Positions 1 through 8,042 of a stretch of 64,000 bases of DNA are shown one piece after another (positions within the stretch are counted from its first letter, which is position 1; each line of letters starts with the position of its first letter). Source of the DNA: Paracoccus sigandri. GTDB taxonomy: Bacteria > Pseudomonadota > Alphaproteobacteria > Rhodobacterales > Rhodobacteraceae. The position numbers and the translations under genes were made by a program. Below the pieces are notes generated by a model. That model was not told the DNA's origin. It saw only the letters and a program-made list of their open reading frames with translations, and made no database searches. Where the stretch lies: the NCBI RefSeq assembly GCF_003709565.1, contig NZ_QNRC01000011.1, forward strand, positions 62,001 through 126,000, given 5' to 3'.

Positions 1-684
1 CCTGACCAGTGCCTCGGCGACCTGCTGAATCGCGGCGGTTCCCTGCTGCGCGGGCAGCCGATTCGCGAGAGAATGCTCCGCGATCGCGGTCGAATCGCGA
101 GCGGCTGTCTGGAGATGGATTTGCTGCGACGATTCGGCACCCTCGACGACAGGGCCATCGGTCCCCATCGTCGCCTGCAACGGAATGTCCTTTGGAATCG
201 GGGCAGGTTCTTCTACACCGACAGATGCCATCCGCGTCATCGTCGGCGATCCGGGCGCTTCCCTCGCGGCCTCGATCCCGGTTGCGGTGGCCCTGCGCGC
301 CGTCTCTCCGTCCAGGATGCTGCCGTCAGCCTCCTCTTCCGGCAGCGCGCCGGAAATTCCGGTCCAGGCCTCCATGATGTCGGCGAGGGGATCCTTCACC
401 GCACCGTCCCCGGAAGGCCGCGGTTCTTCGATATCGATTCGGATCGACCCATCTTCAACGAGAAGGGGCAGCTCCTGGTGTCCCTCATGGACGAGCTGTG
501 CCTCAAGGCTGTCGCTCTCACGAGAAAACGCGTCACCGGCATCACTCGCGACGCGCTGCGTTTCTTCGGAGGCATTGTGATCCGGGGTGTTGCGGCTGGG
601 CATATGGCCACGGCCTGCCCCGTTCGAGGCAGCCACGTCCCGGCCGGTTTCGGGAAAGCCAAAGAAAGCATGAACCGAACTCAT
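1..684 (-). CDS. FliK-like flagellar hook-length control protein, N-terminal part (runs off window)
   Basis: A minus-strand reading frame begins at ATG 684 behind an AGGAGC ribosome site and stays open for 228 codons to the window edge, so the C-terminus is missing. The visible part is acidic, rich in Ala, Glu, Ser and Gly, and looks disordered, with no signal peptide or membrane segment. Low-complexity N-terminal halves are typical of FliK, which measures hook length during flagellar export. The assignment rests on this character and on the divergent rod-binding and flagellin genes; the diagnostic C-terminal Flg_hook domain would lie outside the window. It could be another exported flagellar protein. 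Confidence 0.5.
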   Translation of the reverse strand, partial: MSSVHAFFGFPETGRDVAASNGAGRGHMPSRNTPDHNASEETQRVASDAGDAFSRESDSLEAQLVHEGHQELPLLVEDGSIRIDIEEPRPSGDGAVKDPLADIMEAWTGISGALPEEEADGSILDGETARRATATGIEAAREAPGSPTMTRMASVGVEEPAPIPKDIPLQATMGTDGPVVEGAESSQQIHLQTAARDSTAIAEHSLANRLPAQQGTAAIQQVAEALVR

Positions 685-788
685 GATCGCTCCTGTCGAC
701 ATGCTTCATGATTAGCCTTTAATCCTTACCAATTATTTACTGATAACATGTATGAGTGAATTATTCCCATCCGATTGGAGAAAATTCT
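685..788. promoter_or_regulatory. AT-rich intergenic region between divergent flagellar genes
   Basis: About 100 bases between the divergent starts at 684 and 789 are clearly richer in A and T than the genes on either side. The region probably holds promoters for both directions, but no confident sigma-factor box was recognised. GGAG at 777-780 is the likely ribosome site for the gene starting at 789. Confidence 0.3.
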
Positions 789-1037
789 ATGCAAATCGCG
801 AAACTGCATCCGGGATTGGTCCAGCCACATCCGGATCGCGCCGCCATCGCCCAGCTGGAACAGGCGTTTCTGGAGGAAATGCTGAAATATTGCGGCCCGA
901 AACCGATGGCCGGCGCCTTTTCGGGGGGCGCAGGCGAGGATCATTTCGGCAGCTTTCTGGTCCAGCACCAGGCGGCGATCCTGTCCAGCGCGATCGATTT
1001 CGGACTGGCAGCACGGCTGGATGGAGGGAGAGGATGA
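789..1037 (+). CDS. flgJ: FlgJ-like rod-binding protein (short, no muramidase domain)
   Basis: An 82-residue protein whose core, from about residue 20, matches the rod-binding domain of FlgJ (QLEQAFLEEMLKY, then a Gly-rich stretch and a helical FLVQHQAAIL segment). FlgJ caps the growing periplasmic rod. As is usual in alphaproteobacteria, the peptidoglycan hydrolase half is absent. I chose ATG 789 because a GGAG site sits nine bases upstream; a longer start at 756 has no good site. It overlaps the next gene by four bases (ATGA), so the two are probably translated together. Confidence 0.75.
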   Translation: MQIAKLHPGLVQPHPDRAAIAQLEQAFLEEMLKYCGPKPMAGAFSGGAGEDHFGSFLVQHQAAILSSAIDFGLAARLDGGRG

Positions 1038-1351
1038 TGGACAGGATCATGCGGAATCTGGAGGATGCGAAAGCGGCGGTCATGTGCGCGAATCCATCTG
1101 ATGCCACTGTTCATATTGAGAAAATGGTGGAAAACCTGGAGCGCGAAGGCCTTTCGCCCGCGCAGCGGGAGCGCCTGGAGCCGCGCCTGGCCGAACTGCG
1201 CGAGCTTGCCGTGGCGGCATTGTCGGGCGCGAAGCAGGCCGTCGATCATGTTCAGGCTGTCCTCGAGGCGGCGAGATCGCTGCAGACTTATGACAGCGAC
1301 GGGCGGCGGCATGTTGCACCCGTAACGGATCGAGAGCCCAGGCGCTTTTGA
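1034..1351 (+). CDS. Small helical flagellar protein, possibly a FlgN-like export chaperone
   Basis: A 105-residue, mostly alpha-helical, charged protein whose start overlaps the stop of the FlgJ-like gene (ATGA at 1034-1037), with GGGAGAGG just upstream. The helical hairpin character (LEREGLSPAQRERLEPRLAE, then an Ala-rich helix) and its position between a rod protein and flagellin fit FlgN/FliT-type chaperones, which hold hook-filament junction proteins before export. No diagnostic motif was found, so the function is inferred from size, helicity and context only. Confidence 0.55.
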   Translation: MMDRIMRNLEDAKAAVMCANPSDATVHIEKMVENLEREGLSPAQRERLEPRLAELRELAVAALSGAKQAVDHVQAVLEAARSLQTYDSDGRRHVAPVTDREPRRF

Positions 1352-1394
1352 ATAAAATCTTACAAGAGGAATGTTTGGCAGGAATCACCTCGTT

Positions 1395-1421
1395 CAGTAT
1401 TTGTCAATTGCCTGCCGATAG
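1395..1421 (+). promoter_or_regulatory. Sigma28-like flagellin promoter
   Basis: CAGTATTT (1395-1402), 11 bases, then GCCGATAG (1414-1421). The known FliA consensus is TAAAGTTT-N11-GCCGATAA, so the -10 matches at seven of eight positions and the -35 at about half. It would start transcription near 1428 and give a leader of about 100 bases before flagellin. Sigma28 control of flagellin is established in related Rhodobacter. Confidence 0.45.
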
Positions 1422-1494
1422 GAAGGTGATCGCACCAGACGGTGCACGGGACGGAAACGTTCCGGGGGGTCAGAAGGCCGATCTTTGCAAACGC

Positions 1495-1521
1495 GGGCGC
1501 AAAGCGCCCATTCACAGGAGG
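1495..1521 (+). promoter_or_regulatory. Flagellin leader hairpin and strong ribosome-binding site
   Basis: GGGCGC (1495-1500), AAA, GCGCCC (1504-1509) forms a six-pair hairpin, followed by AGGAGG at 1516-1521, six bases before the flagellin ATG. In Caulobacter, FlbT binds the flagellin leader to control mRNA decay. With flbT lying downstream here, this leader is a plausible target, but that is inference. Confidence 0.4.
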
Positions 1522-1526
1522 ACAAT

Positions 1527-2381
1527 ATGTCCAGCATTCTGACCAATAACAGCGCGCTTGTCGCCCTGCAGACCCTGAAGTCCATCAACTCGAACCTGGC
1601 CAAGACCCAGAACGAGATCTCCACCGGCAAGTCGATTGCCACGGCCAAGGACAACGCGGCCATCTGGGCGATCTCGAAGGTGATGGAAACCGACCAGTCG
1701 GCCTTCAAGACGATCCAAAGCAACCTGAACGTCGCGGATGCGGTTGTCGAAACCGCGCGCAGGGGTGCCGAAGATATCACCAAGCTGCTGCAGGAGATGA
1801 AAGATCTGGCGCTTGGCGCGACCAGCGACACCGCGGATTACGCCACGATCTGGGACGACATCGCCCACAAGAGGGACCAGATCACGTCGATCATCAATGC
1901 TTCCCAGATCAATGGCGTCAATCTGCTGAGGACCAACGTGGTCGGTACCGAAACCGATTTCGTGGTGCTTGCGTCGCTCGATCGCACCTTCGGGGCTCAT
2001 CAGACCGACAAGACCAATACGATTACGGTCGCATCGGTGGATTTCGAGGCTGGACTGCAGGCGGATCTTGCCGCCCTCACCCAGTTCACGGATCGGAGCG
2101 AGGTGACCGCTTTCATCACCTCCATCGAGGATGCGATCGACGAGGCGACTGCAGGAGCGGCCACGCTGGGTGCTGCCGGGAAACGGATCACCGACCAGGC
2201 GAACTTTGTCTCGAAACTGGCGGATTCGCTGACCAGCGGCATCGGTGCGATGGTCGACGCCGACATGGAGGCCGCTTCGGCGCGCCTTCAGGCGCTGCAA
2301 ACCCAGCAGCAGCTGGGTATTCAGTCGCTGTCGATTGCGAACCAGGCCCCCGCCGCGATCCTGTCGCTGTTCCGCAACTGA
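1527..2381 (+). CDS. fliC: Flagellin
   Basis: The 284-residue filament subunit, exported through the flagellar type III apparatus. The N-terminal coiled domain carries the classic flagellin signature (NNSALVALQTLKSINSNL, then QNEISTGKSI with the usual KDNAA motif), and the C-terminal domain ends in QQQLGIQSLSIANQAP and a terminal SLFRN. The variable centre is short, as in many Rhodobacterales. It starts at ATG 1527 after AGGAGG, with a sigma28-like promoter upstream and a hairpin terminator directly after. flaF and flbT, its usual partners, follow. Confidence 0.95.
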   Translation: MSSILTNNSALVALQTLKSINSNLAKTQNEISTGKSIATAKDNAAIWAISKVMETDQSAFKTIQSNLNVADAVVETARRGAEDITKLLQEMKDLALGATSDTADYATIWDDIAHKRDQITSIINASQINGVNLLRTNVVGTETDFVVLASLDRTFGAHQTDKTNTITVASVDFEAGLQADLAALTQFTDRSEVTAFITSIEDAIDEATAGAATLGAAGKRITDQANFVSKLADSLTSGIGAMVDADMEAASARLQALQTQQQLGIQSLSIANQAPAAILSLFRN

Positions 2382-2390
2382 TAACGGTTT

Positions 2391-2413
2391 GGGGCACCTT
2401 CTGGTGCCCCTTT
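2391..2413 (+). terminator. Rho-independent terminator after flagellin
   Basis: GGGGCACC (2391-2398), TTCT loop, GGTGCCCC (2403-2410), then TTT: an eight-pair GC-rich stem with a short T run, ten bases after the flagellin stop. It should separate the abundant flagellin message from flaF-flbT. Confidence 0.85.
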
Positions 2414-2447
2414 CCACCCCTCATCCCAGCAGAATAGATCGGGAATC

Positions 2448-2819
2448 ATGACCTTGAACGCGGTTACACCTTTTTCCGAGCGTGCTTATGGAAGCAACGC
2501 GTTGCGTAGCGCTCGGGACACCGAGTATGATGTCTTCTCGCGCGTAACTCGCCTCTTGCGAGAGGCCAGCCGCGATGGTCGAGGTCGGGATACGATCTTT
2601 GCGGTCTACAAGAACAACGAATTGTGGACCATTCTCGCCACGGACCTGGCCGACCCGGCCAATGCGCTTCCCGGGGAAGTCAAGGCGGGTCTCATTTCGC
2701 TCGCCATCTTTTCCTTGAGGCATGGCAAGGCGGTGTTGGCGGGCGACGCGACGATCGATGCGCTGATCGAAGTCAATATCGCCGTCATGAAAGGGCTTCG
2801 CGGAGAGGGTGCGAAATGA
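2448..2819 (+). CDS. flaF: Flagellin biosynthesis regulator FlaF
   Basis: A 123-residue cytoplasmic protein of the FlaF family, with the typical AYG...RSARDTEYDVFSRVTRLL N-terminus and central NELWTILATDLA motif. FlaF is required in alphaproteobacteria for flagellin production and secretion and works against FlbT to set flagellin levels. Length is normal for the family. The stop overlaps the flbT start (ATGA at 2816-2819), indicating translational coupling. Confidence 0.92.
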   Translation: MTLNAVTPFSERAYGSNALRSARDTEYDVFSRVTRLLREASRDGRGRDTIFAVYKNNELWTILATDLADPANALPGEVKAGLISLAIFSLRHGKAVLAGDATIDALIEVNIAVMKGLRGEGAK

Positions 2820-3220
2820 CCGGGCTTGTCTTGAAGCTTGCGCCGAAGGAACGCATCCTGATCAACGGAGCTGTCATCGAAAATGGTGAACGGCGTTCGA
2901 AGATCTCGATCAAGACCCCCAACGTCAACGTGCTGCGCCTGAAAGACGCGATTCATCCTGATCATGCCATCACGCCTGTCTCGCGTGCCTGCTACATTGC
3001 GCAGCTTATCCTGTCGGGTGATGCGGATGTCACGGAAGGTCGTCGCCAACTGTTGCATGCGGTGGAGCAGCTGAGCCAGGTATTCGACGATCGCGATAGC
3101 CGTGCGATCCTGAATGCGGCGAGTGAGCATGTCATTGAAGGAAGCCCATACCAAGCGCTGCGTCGCTTAAGGGAGTTGCTTCCGCGAGAGGCCAGGATAC
3201 TTGCGGTGCAACGCCAATGA
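2816..3220 (+). CDS. flbT: Flagellar biosynthesis repressor FlbT
   Basis: A 134-residue FlbT family protein: GLVLKLAPKERILINGAVIE at the N-terminus, then TPNVNVLRLKDAI and a helical C-terminal half. FlbT binds flagellin mRNA leaders and limits translation until the hook is complete (shown in Caulobacter). Length is standard. It overlaps flaF upstream and the DUF1217 gene downstream, each by four bases, so the three form one operon. Confidence 0.92.
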   Translation: MTGLVLKLAPKERILINGAVIENGERRSKISIKTPNVNVLRLKDAIHPDHAITPVSRACYIAQLILSGDADVTEGRRQLLHAVEQLSQVFDDRDSRAILNAASEHVIEGSPYQALRRLRELLPREARILAVQRQ

Positions 3221-4005
3221 TCGGGAAAATCCACATAGGCGCGAGCGGCATTGCGGGATGGAATATCCTGAAGCGGAATGAGGCGCGTCATCTGGAAATT
3301 GTTGCAAGAGATCCGCAGGTAACGCGCAGCACGCAATATTTTTGCGACAACATATCGTCTGCTGAAACAGCTGACCAACTTGTAGGCGACTACCGAATGC
3401 TCTCCGTGGCGCTTGGCGCATTTGGACTGGAAGCCGATATCGGGAACAAGGCGTTTATCAGGAAGGTGCTGGAATCCGACCTGTCCGATAAAGGCTCTCT
3501 TGCCAACCGTTTGGGAGATAAGCGATATCTGCGCCTTGCGGAGGCATTTGGCTATGGTGCGTCGAGTGATGCGCGGAGTTTCGAAGAAGGTTTCGGTGAC
3601 AGAATATCTCAAGACTATCTGCAGCGAGAGTTTGAGCGACGTGTCGGCGAAGGAGACGAAAATCTGCGCCTGGCATTGAATGCAAGGCGGGAGCTTGAAA
3701 TATTGCGACAACGTGACTCGAGTGACAAGACTCTCTGGTATGAAGTCCTTGGAAATGCTCCGCTACGCTCGGTGTTCGAAGGCGCGTTCGGCTTCGGGCC
3801 GAGCTACGCGAAACTCCCGATAGATCGTCAGCATGCCGAGTTCTCGGCATATTCCAAGAGATTGATTGGAAGCGACTCGTTTTCGGACATTGGTCGTTTG
3901 GAAAGCGCTGAAAAGATCATTCGGAACTTTCTTCTCAAGTCGGAAGCCGCAGCTTCTTCGAGTTTTAACAGATTTAGTGCGGCACTGTCTCTGCTGACGA
4001 GATAA
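3217..4005 (+). CDS. DUF1217 flagellar-associated protein
   Basis: A 262-residue protein of the DUF1217 type, seen in Rhodobacterales flagellar clusters. It starts with SGIAGWNILKRNE and continues with repeated helical units separated by Asp- and Ser-rich turns (for example SDKGSLANRLGDKRYLRLAEAFG). There is no signal peptide or membrane segment. ATG 3217 overlaps the flbT stop. GC content falls compared with the genes after 6 kb. The biochemical role is unknown; a structural or export-related flagellar role is inferred from position. Confidence 0.7.
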   Translation: MIGKIHIGASGIAGWNILKRNEARHLEIVARDPQVTRSTQYFCDNISSAETADQLVGDYRMLSVALGAFGLEADIGNKAFIRKVLESDLSDKGSLANRLGDKRYLRLAEAFGYGASSDARSFEEGFGDRISQDYLQREFERRVGEGDENLRLALNARRELEILRQRDSSDKTLWYEVLGNAPLRSVFEGAFGFGPSYAKLPIDRQHAEFSAYSKRLIGSDSFSDIGRLESAEKIIRNFLLKSEAAASSSFNRFSAALSLLTR

Positions 4006-4192
4006 GAGAGAGGGGGCTTCTTCGATTGGCCTGACGCGGCTTCAGATCTCGGATTATTGCCATGTTGGTTCACTTCAATTGAGATTAACGCAGCGCCCTG
4101 TGTTGGGAAGTTGATTTCCTTTTCTTGGTTGGGTTCGTGCGTGGGATTGATCTTGATACGACTGAAGCCGTGGTGTTCGGGAATTTCAAGGC

Positions 4193-4385
4193 GTGAGCCT
4201 GAAAACGATCACATTCTGACCAACTTGTAAGAATGCCGATGCGATCCAGATCCTGCCTTCATGACCGTAACCTGCCCAGCGGTGACGAACAGGCCGATCG
4301 GGCGCTCTTGGCTGTCGCAGATGGCGTGAAGCTTGGTGTTCATTCCGCCTTTGGTTCGACCGATCAGGCGACCACGCCCCCCTCG
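4193..4385 (-). pseudogene. IS5-family (IS427-type) transposase fragment
   Basis: The minus strand encodes an internal piece of an IS427-group transposase, recognisable from GRTKGGMNTKLHAICDSQ followed by RPIGLFVTAGQV. Both the start and the rest of the DDE domain are missing, and the frame then runs into unrelated sequence. It is inactive and abuts remains of a second, different IS5-type element. Confidence 0.6.
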
Positions 4386-5034
4386 GGATGGGACGGTTCG
4401 TTGGCTCCAAGGTCGGTCGGCATTGAGGGTGGCGGATTGCCGGAACCATCCTCATCGTCAGGTGGGGCCGTCTCCGGCTTCGTTCGGAAGCTTTTTCGTG
4501 GAAGCCCAGGCCTTGACCAGTGTGCCATCCACCGAGAAGTGATCATCCGACATGAGCGGCGCGACCTCGCGATGGGCCAGGATCGCTGCCATCACCTTGC
4601 GCGACATCTCTGTCGTCAGCAACCGGTCGCGGTTCTTGGTGAAAACAGTGGGCCTTCGGCCCGGGGCTTCGTCCGTTCAGGGCTGAAATCCGTCCCCCGG
4701 ACGGATTTTCCGGGCGCCCTTCACCCCAGACAGGATCATCAATCCCGAGGCCGACGAACCAGCGAAACAGCAGATTATACTGCATCTGTTCCATCAACTG
4801 CCGCTCGGATCGGATCGAGAACAGGATTTGCAGCAGGCTGGCCCGGATCAGACGTTCGGGGGCGATCGAGGGGCGACCGCCCAGGGCATAGAGCGGATCG
4901 AATTCCCCATCGAGGCTGGCAAGCGCTTCATTCACCACCTGCTTGATCTTGCGAAACGGGTGCCCGGACGGGATGCGTTGCTCAAGGTCTACATAGCTGA
5001 AGAGCGACCCGCTCGCCTCGTCCGATCCCCGTAT
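4386..5034 (-). pseudogene. Broken IS5-family transposase, N-terminal half
   Basis: The minus strand carries the N-terminal half of an IS5-type transposase: RGSDEASGSLFSYVDLEQR, GRPSIAPERLIRASLLQIL and FRWFVGLGIDDPVW, continuing after an interruption with FTKNRDRLLTTEMSRKV and SDDHFSVDGTLVKAWAS. Four faults make it non-functional: the expected start codon reads ATA (5032-5034), about 80 bases of palindromic DNA split the DDPVW and FTKNRD motifs, the frame shifts near 4490, and the C-terminal catalytic region is absent. The first Asp of the DDE triad (FSVDGT) survives. Confidence 0.75.
4648..4724. repeat. Short palindromic element inserted in the IS5 transposase
   Basis: An insertion of about 77-82 bases separates transposase codons that are adjacent in intact relatives. 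Its outer ends are roughly inverted (GTGGGCC...GGCCCGG against CCGGGCGCCC...CAC), and it contains an inner stem, AAATCCGTC (4686-4694), CCCCG, GACGGATTT (4700-4708). This resembles a REP-like or miniature palindromic mobile unit. No second copy was noticed in the window. Confidence 0.5.
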
Positions 5035-5111
5035 CCACTTTCCCTCTCGCCTTGCAGGGATCGTGAACCATGTTCTGCCCGAACGTCGAGACCGGCGTTT
5101 TCAGCGACGTG

Positions 5112-5216
5112 CTAAAGGCAAACGACGGCGCACCGGTCATAGCGGGTCGCGGCGTCGAGCCATCGAGGCGCCATCGGTTCGAGCCCGATGGCGAGGGCCT
5201 GTCCTCGAGCCTGCTC
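5112..5216 (-). pseudogene. Possible C-terminal remnant of an IS427-type transposase
   Basis: Minus-strand translation ends in ATRYDRCAVVCL and a stop, resembling the ATRYDRC motif near the C-terminus of IS427-group transposases. The preceding residues match only loosely. The piece lies upstream, on the same strand, of the internal IS427-type fragment at 4193-4385, the reverse of a normal gene order, so either there were two copies or the site was rearranged. Confidence 0.4.
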
Positions 5217-5368
5217 ATGGCACAGTCTCCTCGCGGAGCCTGAAACATGCCGATGCGGCAGGATCGATGGGTCCGGACCTTGCTCTTGGGAAAGCAGCTT
5301 CCTCGCGCTTGGCGGGAAGTGTCGCCACCGCTGGGGGCATTTGGGCGTGAAGCCTCGATGACGCCGAA

Positions 5369-5833
5369 TTACTGGCTGCCCCGTGCTGCGTCCAGCGCGC
5401 TGACGCCGCTGTCTGCTCGGACACCATATTCGAAGATCAGCCAGGTGGAGGGAGATTTCACTTTCAGCACGCCGCCGTAATATTCCATCTCGGTCGCCGA
5501 TTGCAGCACCGACAGGAAGCGATTCTCGAGCCGGGAATCCTTGCATGCCATCTCTGTCGACACGATCGGCGACAACGACACCTGTGGCAAGTCCACATTG
5601 TTTTGGGCCGAATAACTGTTGCAGGGTCCCTGGCCAGAGATCCGATACTCCTCGACCAGCATCGTGACATTGCGCAGGGGAACGGTCCCGCCGTCCATTC
5701 CCACCAGAACGTAATTGCCGCCGGGAATGAAACCGCGATCCTCTCCTGGCGGCGCGGCGGGTTCACATGCCGCAAGTGCGAGGATTGCAGCCGCGGGCGA
5801 AGCGGCAAACCCGAAGCGGTAGGGACCGGGCAT
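5369..5833 (-). CDS. META/HslJ-like domain lipoprotein
   Basis: A 154-residue putative lipoprotein. The N-terminus has a hydrophobic stretch ending in the lipobox LALAAC, so Cys would be lipidated and the protein anchored in the envelope. The mature part contains a META-type pattern: [10 protein letters not shown] near the start, then [16 protein letters not shown], the motif typical of HslJ-like proteins, and [20 protein letters not shown] 5833 follows an AGGGAG site. META-domain proteins are linked to stress resistance but have no defined activity. It sits in a decayed region but appears intact. Confidence 0.75.
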   Translation of the reverse strand: MPGPYRFGFAASPAAAILALAACEPAAPPGEDRGFIPGGNYVLVGMDGGTVPLRNVTMLVEEYRISGQGPCNSYSAQNNVDLPQVSLSPIVSTEMACKDSRLENRFLSVLQSATEMEYYGGVLKVKSPSTWLIFEYGVRADSGVSALDAARGSQ

Positions 5834-5851
5834 GGAAGTCTCCCTGAACGA

Positions 5852-6045
5852 TCAATCCAACGGGAACGCCGGAAATCCGGATTGGTTCCGCGTGCCCGCC
5901 GTCATCCCTGCCCCGTGCGTCGCCGCATCCGCCGGGTTGCCGGACCAGCGCGAGATCTCGATCGCCAGCCGCACTCTTTCAGCGAGGTTCCCGGCCCGGC
6001 TGGCGCTGGGATGCGTCGATACGAAATCGGGAACCATCATGCGGA
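5852..6045 (-). pseudogene. Possible C-terminal remnant of an M48 metallopeptidase
   Basis: The stretch 5834-6248 has no intact gene. The minus strand contains [13 protein letters not shown], which resembles the conserved STHPS segment near the C-terminus of M48-family zinc peptidases, followed by an open frame ending at 5852. The HExxH zinc site and the rest of the domain are not present upstream. I read this as a truncated leftover; the match is short, so chance similarity is possible. Confidence 0.35.
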
Positions 6046-6248
6046 CCGCCAATCCCCTCGCCGACGGGGGCAGGATCGACCGCAGGCAGGCGACGCGATC
6101 GGGGTGCCCGAGGGGATACAGGCCGTGCCGGGCGGTCGAAAAGGACGATACGGCGTCCGATCTTGGCAAGCGTAGTATCCGGCTAACACCCGTTTCCGGC
6201 CTTCTTGGCCTAGGCTTCGGATATACCCATCGGCAAGGAGGATGCGAG

Positions 6249-6806
6249 ATGGCGAAGATCCTGATGATCACCGGCGACTTCACCGAGGATTACGAGACGA
6301 TGGTCCCGTTCCAGACGCTTCTGGCCTGCGGCCACAGCGTCGACGCGGTCTGCCCCGGCAAGGCGGCGGGCGATACGGTCAAGACCGCGATCCACGATTT
6401 CGAGGGCGACCAGACCTATTCCGAAAAGCCCGGCCACAATTTCGCGCTGAACGCGGATTTCGACGCGGTGGACGCCGCCGGATACGACGCGCTGGTGGTG
6501 CCCGGCGGCCGGGCGCCCGAATATCTGCGCATGAATCCGGACGTGCTGGCGAAGGTGCGCCACTTCTTCGAGGCGGGCAAACCCGTCGCCGCGATCTGCC
6601 ACGGCGCGCAGCTTCTGGCCGCCGCCGGGGTGCTGGAGGGGCGGACCTGCTCGGCCTATCCGGCCTGCGCCCATGAGGTGACGGCCTCGGGCGGGACCTT
6701 CGCCGATATTGCGGTGACAGAGGCGGTGACCGATGGCAATCTGGTCACCGCGCCCGCCTGGCCCGCCCATCCGGCCTGGCTGAAGCAGTTCATGGCGCTC
6801 ATCTGA
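6249..6806 (+). CDS. DJ-1/PfpI family protein
   Basis: A 185-residue single-domain DJ-1/PfpI protein. The nucleophile elbow is [10 protein letters not shown], with Cys117 followed by His118, and the [12 protein letters not shown] loop supplies the usual acidic and backbone contacts. This family includes glyoxalase III-like, deglycase-like and protease-like members, and the exact activity cannot be read from sequence. ATG 6249 lies directly after AAGGAGGA, a near-perfect ribosome site, which fixes the start. An RHH protein gene follows 25 bases later and may be co-transcribed. Confidence 0.9.
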   Translation: MAKILMITGDFTEDYETMVPFQTLLACGHSVDAVCPGKAAGDTVKTAIHDFEGDQTYSEKPGHNFALNADFDAVDAAGYDALVVPGGRAPEYLRMNPDVLAKVRHFFEAGKPVAAICHGAQLLAAAGVLEGRTCSAYPACAHEVTASGGTFADIAVTEAVTDGNLVTAPAWPAHPAWLKQFMALI

Positions 6807-6831
6807 CATCAACGGGAAGGGAGGCCCCGCG

Positions 6832-7194
6832 ATGTGCGAACTCTTCATCAAGGCCGATGCCGCGCAATGGCAGAGCCGCACCCACAGCCTGCGCATCGAC
6901 GGGGTCGCCACCTCGATCCGGATCGAGAACCATTTCTGGGACACGCTGGCCGAGATCGGCGCCCGCGACGGCATGACCGTCGCGCAGCTGATCACCCGGC
7001 TGTGGCACGAGGCGATGGATGCCGATCACGACCTGGGCAATTTCACCTCGTTCCTGCGGGTCTGCTGCGCGCGCTATCACGCGCTGATGGCAGCGGGCGA
7101 GATCTCCGCCGATCCGCATGTGCCGATCGCCGGCCATCCCGCGCAGGAGATCCTTGCCCGCGAGGGGGTCAGGCGCAGGCTGCGGATGAACTGA
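6832..7194 (+). CDS. Ribbon-helix-helix domain protein
   Basis: A 120-residue protein whose N-terminal half has the ribbon-helix-helix pattern: a beta segment (HSLRIDGVATSIRIENHFWD) followed by helices (LAEIGARDGMTVAQLITRLWHEA). This RHH group is common in Rhizobiales and Rhodobacterales and is presumed to bind DNA as a dimer. No toxin gene is next to it, so it does not look like an antitoxin. A typical AGGGAGG site precedes ATG 6832. Its targets are unknown. Confidence 0.75.
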   Translation: MCELFIKADAAQWQSRTHSLRIDGVATSIRIENHFWDTLAEIGARDGMTVAQLITRLWHEAMDADHDLGNFTSFLRVCCARYHALMAAGEISADPHVPIAGHPAQEILAREGVRRRLRMN

Positions 7195-7291
7195 CATGGC
7201 GCCTCTTGCCTGGGTGCCGCGGGCCGGAAATCTTCGCGCCTTCATGCAGGTGACGGCTGGACCCGGCCCCGGATCGGGGTAGAACAGGGGC

Positions 7292-8041
7292 ATGACACAG
7301 TCGCGAAACATCTGGACCGATGCTGCCCGGCGCCTTGGCGTTCCGGCCGCCACCGGTCCCATTCCGATGGTCGTGGCCGAGCCGGAGGGCCGGCCGAAGG
7401 GCACGGTGCTGCTGGTTCACGGCCGGAACGGCGCGCCGGGGCAGCCGCAGATCGCCGAGATCGCCGAGGCCTATCTGGCGCGGGGCTGGCGGGTGGCTGC
7501 GCCGGAGCTGCCGCATTCGGCGGCCCTGCCCGAATCCGGCCCGCCCGAGCAGGTGACATTTGCCGGCCATACCCGTGCCGCGGCCGAGGCCTGGGCCTGG
7601 GTCGCGCGGCAATGGCCCGATGGGGCGCGGGCGCTTGCCGGGCACAGCCTGGGCGCCTACGCGATCGCCCATCTTGCCGCCGGGTCGCCGGATGCGCATC
7701 ACGTCCTTGCCGTCTCGCCGCCCATGTCGGGCCGGGTCCTGCTTCTGGCCCGCGAGGCGATGGGACCCGCCGCGATCGAGGCCATCAGGCGCGACGCGCC
7801 GGCCTATCTTGCCGAGAGCCCGACGGCGGATGCCGAACCCGCGCTGAACCGGATGGCGGCGCCCCTGGCCGTCGTGACCGGCGCGGCCGACGGGCTGATC
7901 CCGCTGAAGGATGCCCGCGCCTATTTCGCGGCGGCCCCGAATGCGCGCTTCTTCGCCGCCCTGCCGGACGAGCATCACTGCCCGGCCGGCGCGGCCTGCG
8001 GCCATATGCTGGCCGCCGCTCTTTCGGCGCTTGGCGCCTAG
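7292..8041 (+). CDS. Alpha/beta hydrolase
   Basis: A 249-residue cytoplasmic alpha/beta hydrolase. LLVHGRNG forms the oxyanion region, AGHSLGAY is the nucleophile elbow with Ser119, VTGAADGLIP gives the likely catalytic Asp, and DEHHC near the C-terminus gives the His. It resembles dienelactone hydrolase-like or general esterase members, and the substrate is unknown. The stop (8039-8041) is immediately followed by the GTG start of the GH15 gene, so the two are probably one transcription unit and the hydrolase may act on modified sugars. Confidence 0.8.
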   Translation: MTQSRNIWTDAARRLGVPAATGPIPMVVAEPEGRPKGTVLLVHGRNGAPGQPQIAEIAEAYLARGWRVAAPELPHSAALPESGPPEQVTFAGHTRAAAEAWAWVARQWPDGARALAGHSLGAYAIAHLAAGSPDAHHVLAVSPPMSGRVLLLAREAMGPAAIEAIRRDAPAYLAESPTADAEPALNRMAAPLAVVTGAADGLIPLKDARAYFAAAPNARFFAALPDEHHCPAGAACGHMLAAALSALGA

Positions 8042-8042
8042 G

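Noticed and set aside
6832..7194. RHH protein as an antitoxin
   Set aside because: No toxin-like partner is adjacent, and the protein resembles stand-alone alphaproteobacterial RHH proteins.
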